A DNA stretch of 64,000 bases from NCBI GenBank assembly GCA_043774925.1, contig JAYVSZ010000011.1, positions 1-64,000 of the forward strand, in the 5' to 3' direction. A program made the position numbers and the translations under genes. Every line of letters starts with the position of its first letter. The stretch's first letter is position 1. Below, one piece after another: positions 25,746 through 33,830 of this stretch. The notes beneath the pieces were generated by a model. It was not told where the DNA came from. It worked only from the letters and a program-made list of their open reading frames with translations, and made no database searches. This DNA comes from JAYVSZ01 sp043774925. Lineage in GTDB: Bacteria > Pseudomonadota > Gammaproteobacteria > Burkholderiales > Methylophilaceae.

Positions 25746-26606
25746 GTGAAGTTTCAACTTAAAGCAAGCCTGCTGGCGCTGTGTGCGATGCTGTTTTTCG
25801 TCTCACAAATGGCGTTGGCGGCGCTTGTCGAAATTCCCGATTTAAGCGCGCGCGTGACCGATTTAACAGGGTTGATAAGCGCAGAAGAAAAATCCCAACT
25901 TGAAGCAAAATTAAGCGCTTTTGAGCAGAAAAAGGGCAGCCAAATCTCGGTGCTCATCGTGCCGACGACACAGCCTGAAGACATCGCGCAATATGCCATT
26001 CGTGTGGTGGAAAAATGGAAAATCGGGCGCAAAAAAGTGGACGACGGCATTTTATTACTCATTGCCAAGGACGACCATAAAATGCGCATCGAGGTCGGCT
26101 ATGGCCTAGAAGGCGCGATTCCCGACTTGACTGCGAAGCGTGTGATTTCTGAAGTGATTGCGCCAAAATTCAAACGAGGTGATTTTGCCGGCGGCGTGAA
26201 CGATGGCGTGGATAAGCTGATTGGCTTAGTCGATGGCGAAGCGCTACCCGCGCCCAGTAACCATGCGTCTAGCGGCATAGATATTGGCAATATGCTGCCC
26301 ATGTTGCTATTTGGCGGCTTGATTTCTGGCTTATTTTTGCGCAGTATGTTTGGTACATTTTTTGGCAGCTTGCTCAATGGCGGCTTCATTGGTGGCGTAC
26401 TCTTTGTGCTTGGCACGGCTGTATTTGGCGCGGCCATTTTGGGAGGCATTGCATTTTTTATCACCCTCATGTTGGGCGGACGCGGCATTAACGGCTACCA
26501 GCGCGGGTATCCTAGCGGCGGCGGCTTTGGTGGGTTGAGCGGTGGGGATGTGTTTTCAGGCGGCGGCGGCGGATTTGGCGGCGGCGGAGCCAGTGGCGAT
26601 TGGTAA
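25746..26606 (+). CDS. TPM domain protein, YgcG family (membrane-anchored, Gly-rich tail)
   Basis: 286 residues. A signal peptide, then the TPM domain (~25-150: IPDLSARVTDLTGLISAEEKSQLEAKL and EVGYGLEGAIPD). Two hydrophobic segments follow (~185-250) and a low-complexity Gly/Ser tail (FGGGGASGDW). TPM proteins are envelope-associated; phosphatase and photosystem-repair roles have been proposed elsewhere. Start GTG 25746, 25 bp after lemA. Confidence 0.9.
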   Translation: MKFQLKASLLALCAMLFFVSQMALAALVEIPDLSARVTDLTGLISAEEKSQLEAKLSAFEQKKGSQISVLIVPTTQPEDIAQYAIRVVEKWKIGRKKVDDGILLLIAKDDHKMRIEVGYGLEGAIPDLTAKRVISEVIAPKFKRGDFAGGVNDGVDKLIGLVDGEALPAPSNHASSGIDIGNMLPMLLFGGLISGLFLRSMFGTFFGSLLNGGFIGGVLFVLGTAVFGAAILGGIAFFITLMLGGRGINGYQRGYPSGGGFGGLSGGDVFSGGGGGFGGGGASGDW

Positions 26607-26608
26607 AT

Positions 26609-27130
26609 ATGCGTTTAAATTCCATCAGTAGATTTTTTCGACATTTTGTCAGCAACCCTTGGCAAGTCAGCCATCATTTTTCGCGCGGCGCCTTGCGTAA
26701 TATCGAAGACGCCATTGAAGCAAGCGAGAAAGCGCACGAAGGCGAGCTTTGCTTTGTGGTCGAGGCTGGCTTACATCCTTACGAAATTTTATTCAAAAAA
26801 ACGCCGCGTAAACGCGCCATTGAGCTGTTTGGGCGCTTAAATGTTTGGGACACAGAAAATAATAACGGTGTGCTGGTTTACTTGCTGTTGGCAGATCGCG
26901 ATGTAGAAATTGTGGCAGATCGCGGCATTCATCAGCGCGTGGGACACGATGGCTGGGAAGCCATTTGTCACGAAATGGAAGTGATGTTTAGGCGCGGCGA
27001 GTTTGAAGCGGGCGTACTGCACGGCATCGCACGTATTGGCGAGGTTTTAGAAAAGCATTTCCCTTTTACCAAGAACAAAACGGTCAAAAAGAGACGCAAT
27101 GAAATTTCTAACAAACCGATTATTCTTTAG
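26609..27130 (+). CDS. TPM domain protein without membrane anchor
   Basis: 173 residues. It has the TPM core (LCFVVEAGLHPYEILFKKTPRKRAIELFGRLNVWDTENNNGVLVYLLLADRDVEIVADRGIHQRVG) but no signal peptide or clear membrane segment, so it is probably cytosolic or membrane-peripheral. It ends in a Lys/Arg-rich tail. The start is ATG 26609, two bases after the upstream stop. It pairs with the YgcG-type gene. The 3' end overlaps the next gene by 32 bp. Confidence 0.86.
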   Translation: MRLNSISRFFRHFVSNPWQVSHHFSRGALRNIEDAIEASEKAHEGELCFVVEAGLHPYEILFKKTPRKRAIELFGRLNVWDTENNNGVLVYLLLADRDVEIVADRGIHQRVGHDGWEAICHEMEVMFRRGEFEAGVLHGIARIGEVLEKHFPFTKNKTVKKRRNEISNKPIIL

Positions 27131-27761
27131 TTTTTTTATTTTATTCAATAGCTTAGCGCATTCTGCGCTGATAGATATTACGCGTATTTTTCACCAAAAA
27201 CCAACCCTGTCGCAATTCGAAATTTGCCAAGGCGGCGGCTGCTATGAAGAAGACAAAACTAGCTTAAGCGCAGCAGAATGGCAGCCCATCGCGACACTTT
27301 TTGTACCTATGCCCACCAATGCGGAGACGGAGCGCAAGCAAATTGCGCTGGCTATAGGCATGTTAGAGGAAATTGTCGGCAAAAAAATTGGTACTTCGGG
27401 TGATTTGGCTGGCACGTTTAATTTCGCCTACAAAGGCCAGCAAGATTGCAACGATGAAGCCATTAACACCACAACCTACATGCGCTTATTGCAACAGGCT
27501 GGCTACCTCAAATTTCACACCATTGAAGATATGCGAACGCGCAACTTCTTTTTTACTGGTTGGCCGCACACCACCGCGGTCATTCTTGACAGCAAAACGG
27601 GCGACAAATTTGCCGTGGACAGCTGGTTTTATGACAATGGGCACCCTGCAGCCATCGTGCCATTTGCGCAGTGGAAAGCTAACTACAAGCCCGCCGATAG
27701 CCCGATTGGTAAAGTGAGAAACGTGCCAGAAAACGTGCAATCCGCGCATGCTAGTCAATAG
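27099..27761 (+). CDS. Secreted protein of unknown function with a possible Cys-His-Asp triad
   Basis: 220 residues with a signal peptide (MKFLTNRLFFSFFILFNSLAHSA). I do not recognise a named family. The mature part has YKGQQDCNDEAINTTTYMRLL (Cys117), FTGWPHTTAVILD (His157) and KFAVDSWFYDNG (Asp174). This order and spacing suit a papain or transglutaminase-like fold, with a Cys at a helix start, then His and Asp on strands. A second pair of Cys (EICQGGGCYE) could form a disulfide. It overlaps the TPM gene by 32 bp, so co-translation in the LemA/TPM cluster is likely. Confidence 0.82.
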   Translation: MKFLTNRLFFSFFILFNSLAHSALIDITRIFHQKPTLSQFEICQGGGCYEEDKTSLSAAEWQPIATLFVPMPTNAETERKQIALAIGMLEEIVGKKIGTSGDLAGTFNFAYKGQQDCNDEAINTTTYMRLLQQAGYLKFHTIEDMRTRNFFFTGWPHTTAVILDSKTGDKFAVDSWFYDNGHPAAIVPFAQWKANYKPADSPIGKVRNVPENVQSAHASQ

Positions 27762-27782
27762 CTTTTGCTGATAAGCTTTTAG

Positions 27783-27811
27783 CTGACATTAAGCGCATTT
27801 CGCGCTAAAAT
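27783..27811 (+). promoter_or_regulatory. Likely sigma-70 promoter of proS
   Basis: CTGACA (27783-27788), 17-bp spacer, TAAAAT (27806-27811). It lies 28 bp before the proS ATG (27839). Inferred from consensus and spacing. Confidence 0.6.
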
Positions 27812-27838
27812 CCACACTTTTCAACAAGTTACAACATC

Positions 27839-29566
27839 ATGCGCAGCTCACAATTTTTTATTTCCACCCAAAAAGAAGCCCCTAACGACGCCGAGCTGAT
27901 TTCGCATCAGCTGATGGTGCGTGCGGGCTTAATTAAAAAACTAGGATCTGGCTTATATAGCTGGATGCCGCTGGGTTTGCGTGTGCTGCGCAAGGTGGAA
28001 GCAATTGTGCGCGATGAGATGAATAAAGCGGGTGCGCTGGAACTGCTGATGCCCGCTGTGCAGCCGAAAGAGCTTTGGGATGAAACTGGGCGCTGGGCTG
28101 TTTTTGGCCCGCAAATGCTCAAAATTAAAGACCGCCACGAGCGTGATTTTTGCTTTGGCCCCACCCACGAAGAGGTGATTACCGATATTGCGCGCAAGGA
28201 AATTAGCAGTTATAAACAATTGCCGCTTAATTTTTACCAAATTCAAACCAAGTTTCGCGACGAGATTCGCCCGCGCTTTGGCGTGATGCGCGCGCGCGAG
28301 TTTTTGATGAAAGACGCGTATTCGTTTCACACCAATAAGGCTTCGCTAGAACAAACCTATCAAACCATGTTTGCAGCCTACAGCCAAGTATTTACGCGGC
28401 TTGGGCTTAGGTTTCGCGCGGTAAAAGCAGATTCTGGCGCGATTGGCGGCGATGGCTCGCAAGAGTTTCATGTGCTGGCGTATAGCGGTGAAGACGGCTT
28501 GGCGTATTGCGAAAATTCCGACTATGCGGCGAACGTGGAAATGGCTGAAGCTGTTGCGCCAGCAGCCAAGCGCAGTGCGCCTAGCGAGCCAATGCGCGAT
28601 GTAGAAACGCCAAAGCAAACTACGTGTGAGCAAGTGGCTACTTTGCTGAATGTACCCTTGAGCAAGACCATGAAATTGTTGGCCATTATGGCAAAAGGTG
28701 ATGACGGTAAAGAAATTTTTACGATTTTATTACTACGCGGTGACCACACTTTAAACGAAATTAAAGCCAATAAAATTAGAGGCTTGAGTGAGTTTAGGTT
28801 TGCCGATGCAGATGAAATAAAGGCATATTTTAATTGCCCAGCAGGTTTTTTAGGGCCAGTTGGTTTGAAGCCAGAAACGAGAGTCATTGCTGACCGCACG
28901 GTAGCTGAGATGAGTGATTTTATTTGCGGCGCAAACAAGCCTAAATATCACTTAGTGGGCGTTAATTTTGGCCGAGATTTGCCCGAGCCGCATGAAGTGG
29001 CAGATATTCGCAATGTGGTAGAAGGCGACGCCAGCCCAGATGGCAAAGGCACGCTGGCGCTTTGTCGCGGCATCGAAGTAGGACATATTTTTCAGTTGGG
29101 CGCGAAATATTCTAAGGCCATGAGCGCGACCTATCTCGACGAAAATGGTCAGAGCTTGCCGATGGAAATGGGCTGTTACGGCATTGGCGTGTCGCGCATT
29201 GTGGGCGCGGCGATTGAGCAAGGTAATGACGAAAAAGGCATTATTTTTCCGCTCAGTATGGCGCCGTTTACTGTGGTAATTTGCCCGATTGGCATGGACA
29301 AAAGCGAGCTGGTGAAAAATGCCGCGAACCAACTGTATCAAGATTTACTCAAAGCAGGTGTGGATGTGCTGCTAGATGACCGCGGCGAACGGCCTGGCGT
29401 GATGTTTGCCGAAGCAGACTTGGTTGGTATTCCGCACCGCGTTGTCATCGGCGACCGCGGCTTGGCGGAAGGCAAAGTGGAATACAAAGCACGTCAACAA
29501 GCGGAAGCGCAAAACGCTAATTTGGCAGATGCAGTTCAATTTATTCAAGCGCGATTAGATGTTTGA
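27839..29566 (+). CDS. proS: Prolyl-tRNA synthetase (bacterial type, with editing domain)
   Basis: 575-residue class II synthetase charging tRNA-Pro. Motif 1 region GLYSWMPLGLRVLRKVEAIVRDEM, motif 2 FRDEIRPRFGVMRAREFLMKDAYSFH and motif 3 EMGCYGIGVSRIVGAAIEQ are all present. The YbaK-like insertion domain (~225-385, TMKLLAIMAKGDDGKE through GANKPKYHLVGVN) is intact. A C-terminal anticodon-binding domain follows. It overlaps the YnfA gene by 8 bp. Confidence 0.97.
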   Translation: MRSSQFFISTQKEAPNDAELISHQLMVRAGLIKKLGSGLYSWMPLGLRVLRKVEAIVRDEMNKAGALELLMPAVQPKELWDETGRWAVFGPQMLKIKDRHERDFCFGPTHEEVITDIARKEISSYKQLPLNFYQIQTKFRDEIRPRFGVMRAREFLMKDAYSFHTNKASLEQTYQTMFAAYSQVFTRLGLRFRAVKADSGAIGGDGSQEFHVLAYSGEDGLAYCENSDYAANVEMAEAVAPAAKRSAPSEPMRDVETPKQTTCEQVATLLNVPLSKTMKLLAIMAKGDDGKEIFTILLLRGDHTLNEIKANKIRGLSEFRFADADEIKAYFNCPAGFLGPVGLKPETRVIADRTVAEMSDFICGANKPKYHLVGVNFGRDLPEPHEVADIRNVVEGDASPDGKGTLALCRGIEVGHIFQLGAKYSKAMSATYLDENGQSLPMEMGCYGIGVSRIVGAAIEQGNDEKGIIFPLSMAPFTVVICPIGMDKSELVKNAANQLYQDLLKAGVDVLLDDRGERPGVMFAEADLVGIPHRVVIGDRGLAEGKVEYKARQQAEAQNANLADAVQFIQARLDV

Positions 29567-29891
29567 GCTTAAGACAATCGCGCTTTTTGTGGTGACTGCG
29601 CTTGCAGAAATTGTGGGCTGTTACTTGCCGTATTTGTGGTTAAAACAGGGCGCACCCGCATGGATATTGGTTCCTGCGGCAGTTTCATTAATGTTGTTTG
29701 TGTGGTTGTTAAGTTTGCACCCAGCGGCGGCGGGTAGAGTTTATGCGGCTTACGGCGGCGTTTATGTGGCGGTTGCATTAGTTTGGTTGTGGGTGGTAGA
29801 TGGCATAAAGCCAAGTGTTTCAGACTTTGTTGGCGTAGCCGTTATTTTACTGGGAACAGCCATTATTGTATTTTCGTACAAGCATGATTAA
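29559..29891 (+). CDS. UPF0060 (YnfA family) membrane protein
   Basis: 110 residues with four transmembrane helices. Family motifs are ALAEIVGCYLPYLWLKQG and RVYAAYGGVYVAVALVWLWVVDG. It is a small inner-membrane protein distantly similar to SMR transporters; transport substrate is not established. It overlaps both proS (8 bp) and the transglycosylase gene (8 bp), suggesting one operon. Confidence 0.92.
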   Translation: MFELKTIALFVVTALAEIVGCYLPYLWLKQGAPAWILVPAAVSLMLFVWLLSLHPAAAGRVYAAYGGVYVAVALVWLWVVDGIKPSVSDFVGVAVILLGTAIIVFSYKHD

Positions 29892-30492
29892 AAAATTATT
29901 ATTTTTATGTCTTTTCTTGTCGGCGAGCGCCAGCTATGCGGGCGCGCAAAAAGAAGAGCCGCTTTCGAATAGCGTAAAGTCGATGATGCAAAAATCGATT
30001 AGTGATTTGGCTGCGCCTAGGCTAATGTTTGCCAGCGAACAACAAGGCCAGGCTTGGATGGACGAGATGTCGGCGCGTTTACAAAAGCGCATGCCAGACA
30101 AAATCTATCGTGAAGATTTCTTGCGCAGTGTGCATTATGAGGCGACACGTGCAGGACTTGATCCGCAGTTGGTTTTAGGCTTGATTCAAGTGGAAAGTGG
30201 CTTTAAAAAATACGCCGTTTCTAGTGTTGGCGCACGTGGTTACATGCAAGTGATGCCGTTTTGGGTGAAAAGTATTGGCAATCCAGAGCATAATTTGTTC
30301 CATTTACGCCTAAATTTGCGCTACGGCTGCACCATTTTGCGCCATTATTTGGACATAGAACACGGAGATTTGTACCGCGCTTTGGGTCGATATAATGGCA
30401 GTTTAGGCAAGCCGCAGTATCCAACGATTGTGGTCGGCGCATGGCGTAAAAATTGGGATTACACCAGTATTCAAACCGCTAATAATGGCTAA
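29884..30492 (+). CDS. Lytic transglycosylase (SLT domain)
   Basis: 202 residues with a signal peptide (MIKKLLFLCLFLSASASYA). The goose-lysozyme-like SLT domain starts FLRSVHYEATRAGLDPQLVLGLIQVESGFKKYAVSSVGARGYMQVMPFW. Glu in IQVESGF is the catalytic acid, and the second half has NLRYGCTILRHYL and ALGRYNGS. It cleaves glycan strands in the periplasm. The start is ATG 29884, inside the YnfA gene. Confidence 0.92.
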   Translation: MIKKLLFLCLFLSASASYAGAQKEEPLSNSVKSMMQKSISDLAAPRLMFASEQQGQAWMDEMSARLQKRMPDKIYREDFLRSVHYEATRAGLDPQLVLGLIQVESGFKKYAVSSVGARGYMQVMPFWVKSIGNPEHNLFHLRLNLRYGCTILRHYLDIEHGDLYRALGRYNGSLGKPQYPTIVVGAWRKNWDYTSIQTANNG

Positions 30493-30695
30493 CTTTTTCT
30501 AGCAGTTCACGCTTTAAATCCTCTTAGATGTAAAAAAATTGTTGCATGATGCACTAAAATGGGCATAACATGCGTTGTCTAGCTGATTGGAAGTTGGTGA
30601 AGCTGTAAGCTCTTCTGACTAAAATTCACTGGCAGTAATTCTCAACAACATTATTTTTATAAGAGTTTTACCTATACTTACAAGGGAGATTGAGC

Positions 30696-31205
30696 ATGTC
30701 GAAGTTAATTGCATTAGCTACAAGTATTGCTGTATTAGGTGGCGTTTGGGCATTTCTAGCGTTTCATACGCCGCTTTCTGCGGCAGTGTTAGTTTGGGTT
30801 GGTTTTATTGCCTGGGGTTGCTATTTTCACACAGGTGGCGATAACGCTGCATTGCAAAAAACAATCGCTGGTATGAGCTTTGGTGCGGTGATGGCGGGTA
30901 TTGCCCTGTACTTAGTGGGTTCTCATATGTTTGATGGCTTAGGTTCGTTAGGGATTCCTGTAATCATTGCCATTACGGTGTTCCCATTAGTGGCGGTGGC
31001 TGGCATGAACTTGCTCTCAGTGGTGCCTGCAAACGTGTATGGCTACGCTGCAACGGCTGGTTATGCGCTCTCAAAGGCAGATGCCGGCAGTGTTACAGCA
31101 ATGGACTTAAGCAACCCAGCAATTTTGGTGATTGTTTCAACCGTGCTTGGCGCTGTATTTGGCATGGTTTCTGGCAAAGCGGCTGGCGCGCTTGGCGGAA
31201 AATAG
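30696..31205 (+). CDS. DUF1097 integral membrane protein
   Basis: 169 residues, about five transmembrane helices, of the DUF1097 family. Function is unknown. Seen: LVWVGFIAWGCYFHTGGDNAALQKTIAGMSFG, GLGSLGIPVIIAITVFPLVAVA, AVFGMVSGKAAGALGG. ATG 30696 is chosen for its AAGGGAG ribosome site. The 200-bp gap upstream holds GCACTAAAATGGGC (30551-30564), only a partial NtrC-like pattern, and no convincing -24/-12 element. A strong terminator follows. Confidence 0.88.
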   Translation: MSKLIALATSIAVLGGVWAFLAFHTPLSAAVLVWVGFIAWGCYFHTGGDNAALQKTIAGMSFGAVMAGIALYLVGSHMFDGLGSLGIPVIIAITVFPLVAVAGMNLLSVVPANVYGYAATAGYALSKADAGSVTAMDLSNPAILVIVSTVLGAVFGMVSGKAAGALGGK

Positions 31206-31216
31206 TGTTTAAGTTA

Positions 31217-31249
31217 TAAAAAAACCGCGCCTAGTGCGCGGTTTTTTTT
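31217..31249 (+). terminator. Intrinsic terminator after the DUF1097 gene
   Basis: Stem AAAACCGCGC/GCGCGGTTTT (31221-31230 and 31236-31245), loop CTAGT, then T run to 31249. It could also end the minus-strand gene that stops at 31293, since an A run precedes the stem. Confidence 0.92.
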
Positions 31250-31292
31250 CGCACTTTTAAAATAAAAGCACGCGGCTTTTATTGCCTAGAGT

Positions 31293-32180
31293 TTACTTAA
31301 AGATTTTAAATCCGTAATAAGTGCCAAATTCGCCTTCAACCTCGTGATACACAAACAACATGTCGTTGGTATAACCAATGCCGTTGTAATGGTTCTTTGC
31401 GCGCAGTTTTAAATCTTTTGGCAGTTCGCTCTTGGCAACAAACTTGCCTGCAATATCAAACACCAGCGCGGCTTTGTGGTCAACATCCAGTAGCACCAAC
31501 TCTTCGCCTTTTATGCCAGTGTAGGCAACGAAGCTGTCGCTCACGTCGTCAAAGAGTGCGCCTGCTTTCGCTAAGTCTAAATTGATTTCGCCGATAGATT
31601 CACGTTTTGTTGCATCGACAATCAATACCTTGTTGCTGCGGCTTTGCTTGCAAAAGTAGTGTTTGCTTTCCGCGTCGTAGCTTGGCATGGTGGCTTGGTC
31701 GCCAAAGGCAGGGTTAAATTGCATAATTTCATCGGAGCTTTCTTTAATCTCGCCCGTCTCAGAAACTTGCAATGCGTACATGCCGGTATTGGGCGCAAAG
31801 CCAACCGCGCTGGAGATATTGTAGGTAATCGTCTCTATTTTACCTGTGTTGGCGTTGTAGTAAATTGAGCGATTGTCGAAACCAGGCTTGGCAGAATTGA
31901 TATATTTGCCTTCCGCGTTATAGGCGTGAATCTCAGATTTTGAGATTGGCGCTTCAGTATCGCTGCCCATTGGCGCTAAGCCGCCATCAGCAATGTAATA
32001 GGTCTTTAAGCCAGGAAAATAGGCGACCGTCATCGGGCGCGTGCTGGGTGCTTTTGCCAATGCAACTTTGATGCCTAAAACGGCTTGTGGCAGCACTTGA
32101 GATTGGGATTCTGTGGATATTAAAGTAACGCCCATGAATAACATTCCAGCTAATATTGGTTTAAGTTGATGTGTGTACAA
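31293..32180 (-). CDS. Secreted protein of unknown function, beta-propeller-like
   Basis: 295 residues with an N-terminal signal peptide (cleavage near STESQSQ). The mature sequence is a series of short strands with repeating patterns such as KTYYIADGG, EIHAYNAEGKYINSAKPGFDNRSIYYN, KVLIVDATKRESIGEINL and LVLLDVDHKAALVFDIAGKFVAKSEL. It looks like a small beta-propeller. No catalytic motif is seen. It is isolated between two strong transcription boundaries. Confidence 0.78.
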   Translation of the reverse strand: MYTHQLKPILAGMLFMGVTLISTESQSQVLPQAVLGIKVALAKAPSTRPMTVAYFPGLKTYYIADGGLAPMGSDTEAPISKSEIHAYNAEGKYINSAKPGFDNRSIYYNANTGKIETITYNISSAVGFAPNTGMYALQVSETGEIKESSDEIMQFNPAFGDQATMPSYDAESKHYFCKQSRSNKVLIVDATKRESIGEINLDLAKAGALFDDVSDSFVAYTGIKGEELVLLDVDHKAALVFDIAGKFVAKSELPKDLKLRAKNHYNGIGYTNDMLFVYHEVEGEFGTYYGFKIFK

Positions 32181-32265
32181 TTCAAAAATCCCTTAATAAT
32201 TTTATCGTTTTTGTAAATAATGCACTTCTAAACGCTTCGTTTAGTGTTTGTGTTGACGCATTCGT

Positions 32266-33399
32266 TCAATTGGCTAAATCATTTCTTTCAAGCAACATGG
32301 CATCGCCATAACTAAAAAAACGGTATTGCTGATGGATGGCATGTTGATACGCGTTTTTAATGTTTTCAAACCCAGCAAATGCGGACACTAGCATAAGCAG
32401 CGTGCTTTTGGGTAGATGGAAATTGGTCAGCAGCCTGTCCACCACTTTAAATTCAAAGCCTGGCGTAATAAAAATATTCGTTTCACCTGCGCCAGCAAGC
32501 GCGTGGATATTAGCTCCCAGAGCATCGCGTTTTGCTTGCGCGGCGCTTACTTTAAAATTTTCGGCATCACGTTGCGCGGCGCTTACTTTTAAATTTTCAG
32601 CGCTACGCTGCGCGGCGCTTTCTAGCGCGCGCAAGGCCGTTGTGCCGACCGCTGTGATTTTGCCGCCAGCTTTGCGAGTAGACTCAATTAACATGGCCGT
32701 TTCATAAGGAATCACATAATGCTCGCTGTGCATTTTATGCGCGGCAATATTCTCTACTTTTACTGGCTGAAACGTACCTGCGCCGACGTGCAGCGTCACG
32801 TAGGCAATTTGCACGCCCCTTTCTTTAAGTGTGCTTAACATGGCTTCATCAAAGTGCAAGCCAGCTGTGGGCGCCGCCACGGCGCCCGCATGTTTGGCGT
32901 AAACGGTTTGGTAGCGTGTTTCATCTTGCTTGTCTGCACTGTGCGTAATATAAGGTGGCAACGGCAAGTTTCCATATTGCTCAAGTAAGTCAAGTATTGG
33001 CGTTACGCCATGAAATTTGAGATGAAACAAATCGTCCTCACGACCAATGACTTCTGCTGTCACTTTCTCGGCTAAAGTCAAAAAGCTGCCAGTTTTTGGC
33101 GAGCGCGATGCGCGTACATGCGCCATGGCGTGGTGCGTATCCAGCACGCGCTCCACCAGCACCTCCACTGCGCCACCCGTGGCTTTGTTGCCAAACAAGC
33201 GCGCCTTAATGACGCGCGTGTCGTTAAAAATCAGCAAATCACCTTTTTCTAAAAAATCGGGTAATTGCAAAAATTGCGCATCGGCTAAACTCCCTGTTGC
33301 GCCATCCAATCGTAATAGTCGGCTGGCATTGCGCTGCGCGGTAGGATGCTGCGCAATAAGGTGCTTTGGTAAATCAAAATCAAAATCTTTGGTTTGCAT
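32266..33399 (-). CDS. queA: S-adenosylmethionine:tRNA ribosyltransferase-isomerase QueA
   Basis: Queuosine synthesis enzyme that transfers and isomerises ribose from SAM to preQ1-tRNA. 377 residues, from ATG 33399 (MQTKDFDFDLPKHLIAQHP), rather than the longer frame to 33468. Core motifs: LLIFNDTRVIKARLFG, GAVAAPTAGLHFDE, YVTLHVGAGTFQPV, AGETNIFITPGFEFKVVDRLLTNFHLPKSTLLMLVSAFAG. An unusual insertion of ~35 residues with a 12-residue repeat lies between ALESAAQ and AGAGETNIF. The reading frame is kept, so the enzyme is probably functional. Confidence 0.95.
   Translation of the reverse strand: MQTKDFDFDLPKHLIAQHPTAQRNASRLLRLDGATGSLADAQFLQLPDFLEKGDLLIFNDTRVIKARLFGNKATGGAVEVLVERVLDTHHAMAHVRASRSPKTGSFLTLAEKVTAEVIGREDDLFHLKFHGVTPILDLLEQYGNLPLPPYITHSADKQDETRYQTVYAKHAGAVAAPTAGLHFDEAMLSTLKERGVQIAYVTLHVGAGTFQPVKVENIAAHKMHSEHYVIPYETAMLIESTRKAGGKITAVGTTALRALESAAQRSAENLKVSAAQRDAENFKVSAAQAKRDALGANIHALAGAGETNIFITPGFEFKVVDRLLTNFHLPKSTLLMLVSAFAGFENIKNAYQHAIHQQYRFFSYGDAMLLERNDLAN
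32537..32622 (-). repeat. 36-bp in-frame tandem repeat within queA
   Basis: Copies begin at 32537, 32573 and 32609 (third partial), with exact 36-bp periodicity and the constant start TGCGCGGCGCTT on plus. It encodes a 12-residue unit SAAQR(S/D)AEN(L/F)KV about 2.4 times in the minus-strand protein, at a point where QueA normally has a short loop. Confidence 0.88.
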
Positions 33400-33426
33400 A
33401 AATCTCAGGTTTATATCAATTTTGGG

Positions 33427-33455
33427 TTCGCATAAATCGCAGAGCTTGCTATAAT
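33427..33455 (+). promoter_or_regulatory. Likely promoter of tRNA-Leu
   Basis: TTCGCA (33427-33432), 17-bp spacer and a consensus -10 TATAAT (33450-33455), 40 bp before the tRNA. Inferred from consensus. It lies just upstream of, and divergent from, queA. Confidence 0.55.
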
Positions 33456-33494
33456 GCGCGTGTTGCAATTATACAGTAATGTATATCCCCAAGA

Positions 33495-33581
33495 GCCCGG
33501 GTGGCGGAATTGGTAGACGCACGGGACTCAAAATCCCGCGCTGGCGACAGCGTGCCGGTTCGATTCCGGCCCCGGGCACCA
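33495..33581 (+). tRNA. tRNA-Leu (anticodon CAA)
   Basis: 87 bases including the encoded CCA. Acceptor arms GCCCGGG/CCCGGGC, D arm with GGCGGAATTGGTAGACGC, anticodon loop CTCAAAA (CAA), long variable arm typical of leucine tRNA, and T loop GGTTCGATTCC. It reads UUG codons. Confidence 0.97.
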
Positions 33582-33606
33582 GTACTTAATAGTTTCAAAA
33601 AATCAA

Positions 33607-33632
33607 AAAATGTAACATTGCTGTTACATTTT
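33607..33632 (+). terminator. Hairpin after tRNA-Leu
   Basis: Perfect 11-bp stem AAAATGTAACA/TGTTACATTTT with loop TTGC. The T tail is short and interrupted, so it may be a processing or weak termination hairpin. A second, stronger terminator follows. Confidence 0.5.
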
Positions 33633-33670
33633 GCTTGATAAACAATAGGGTTTATGCTAATTTAGTGTGG

Positions 33671-33696
33671 CTGCGGCAACTGTCGCAGTTTTTTTA
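33671..33696 (+). terminator. Intrinsic terminator between tRNA-Leu and coxB
   Basis: 7-bp stem CTGCGGC/GTCGCAG (one G-U pair), loop AACT, followed by eight T. The rest of the 33582-33830 gap is the coxB leader and promoter region, with no further gene seen. Confidence 0.8.
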
Positions 33697-33830
33697 TAAA
33701 AAATAAATGCGCAACAAGTTTTGATTGACGCATTAGTTGCCAGTAATCACACGTAATTAGTCGTCCAAGCCGTGGTGCTGGTGTTATCTGAATATTTAAG
33801 TTGTTCACATTTTTTAGGGTGGATTAAGTT

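Noticed and set aside
30551..30564. GCACTAAAATGGGC upstream of DUF1097 as an NtrC site
   Set aside because: The right half lacks GTGC and no GG-N10-GC promoter with TTGC lies downstream.
33607..33632. TGTAACATTGCTGTTACA as a Crp/FNR-type operator for coxB
   Set aside because: Spacing between TGTAA and TTACA is 8 bp, not the 6 of Crp sites, and the perfect stem next to a tRNA suits a 3' hairpin better.
33632..33696. A small RNA between tRNA-Leu and coxB (TTGCTT...TATGCT followed by a terminator)
   Set aside because: The start predicted from that promoter would lie almost inside the terminator stem, leaving no transcript of meaningful size.
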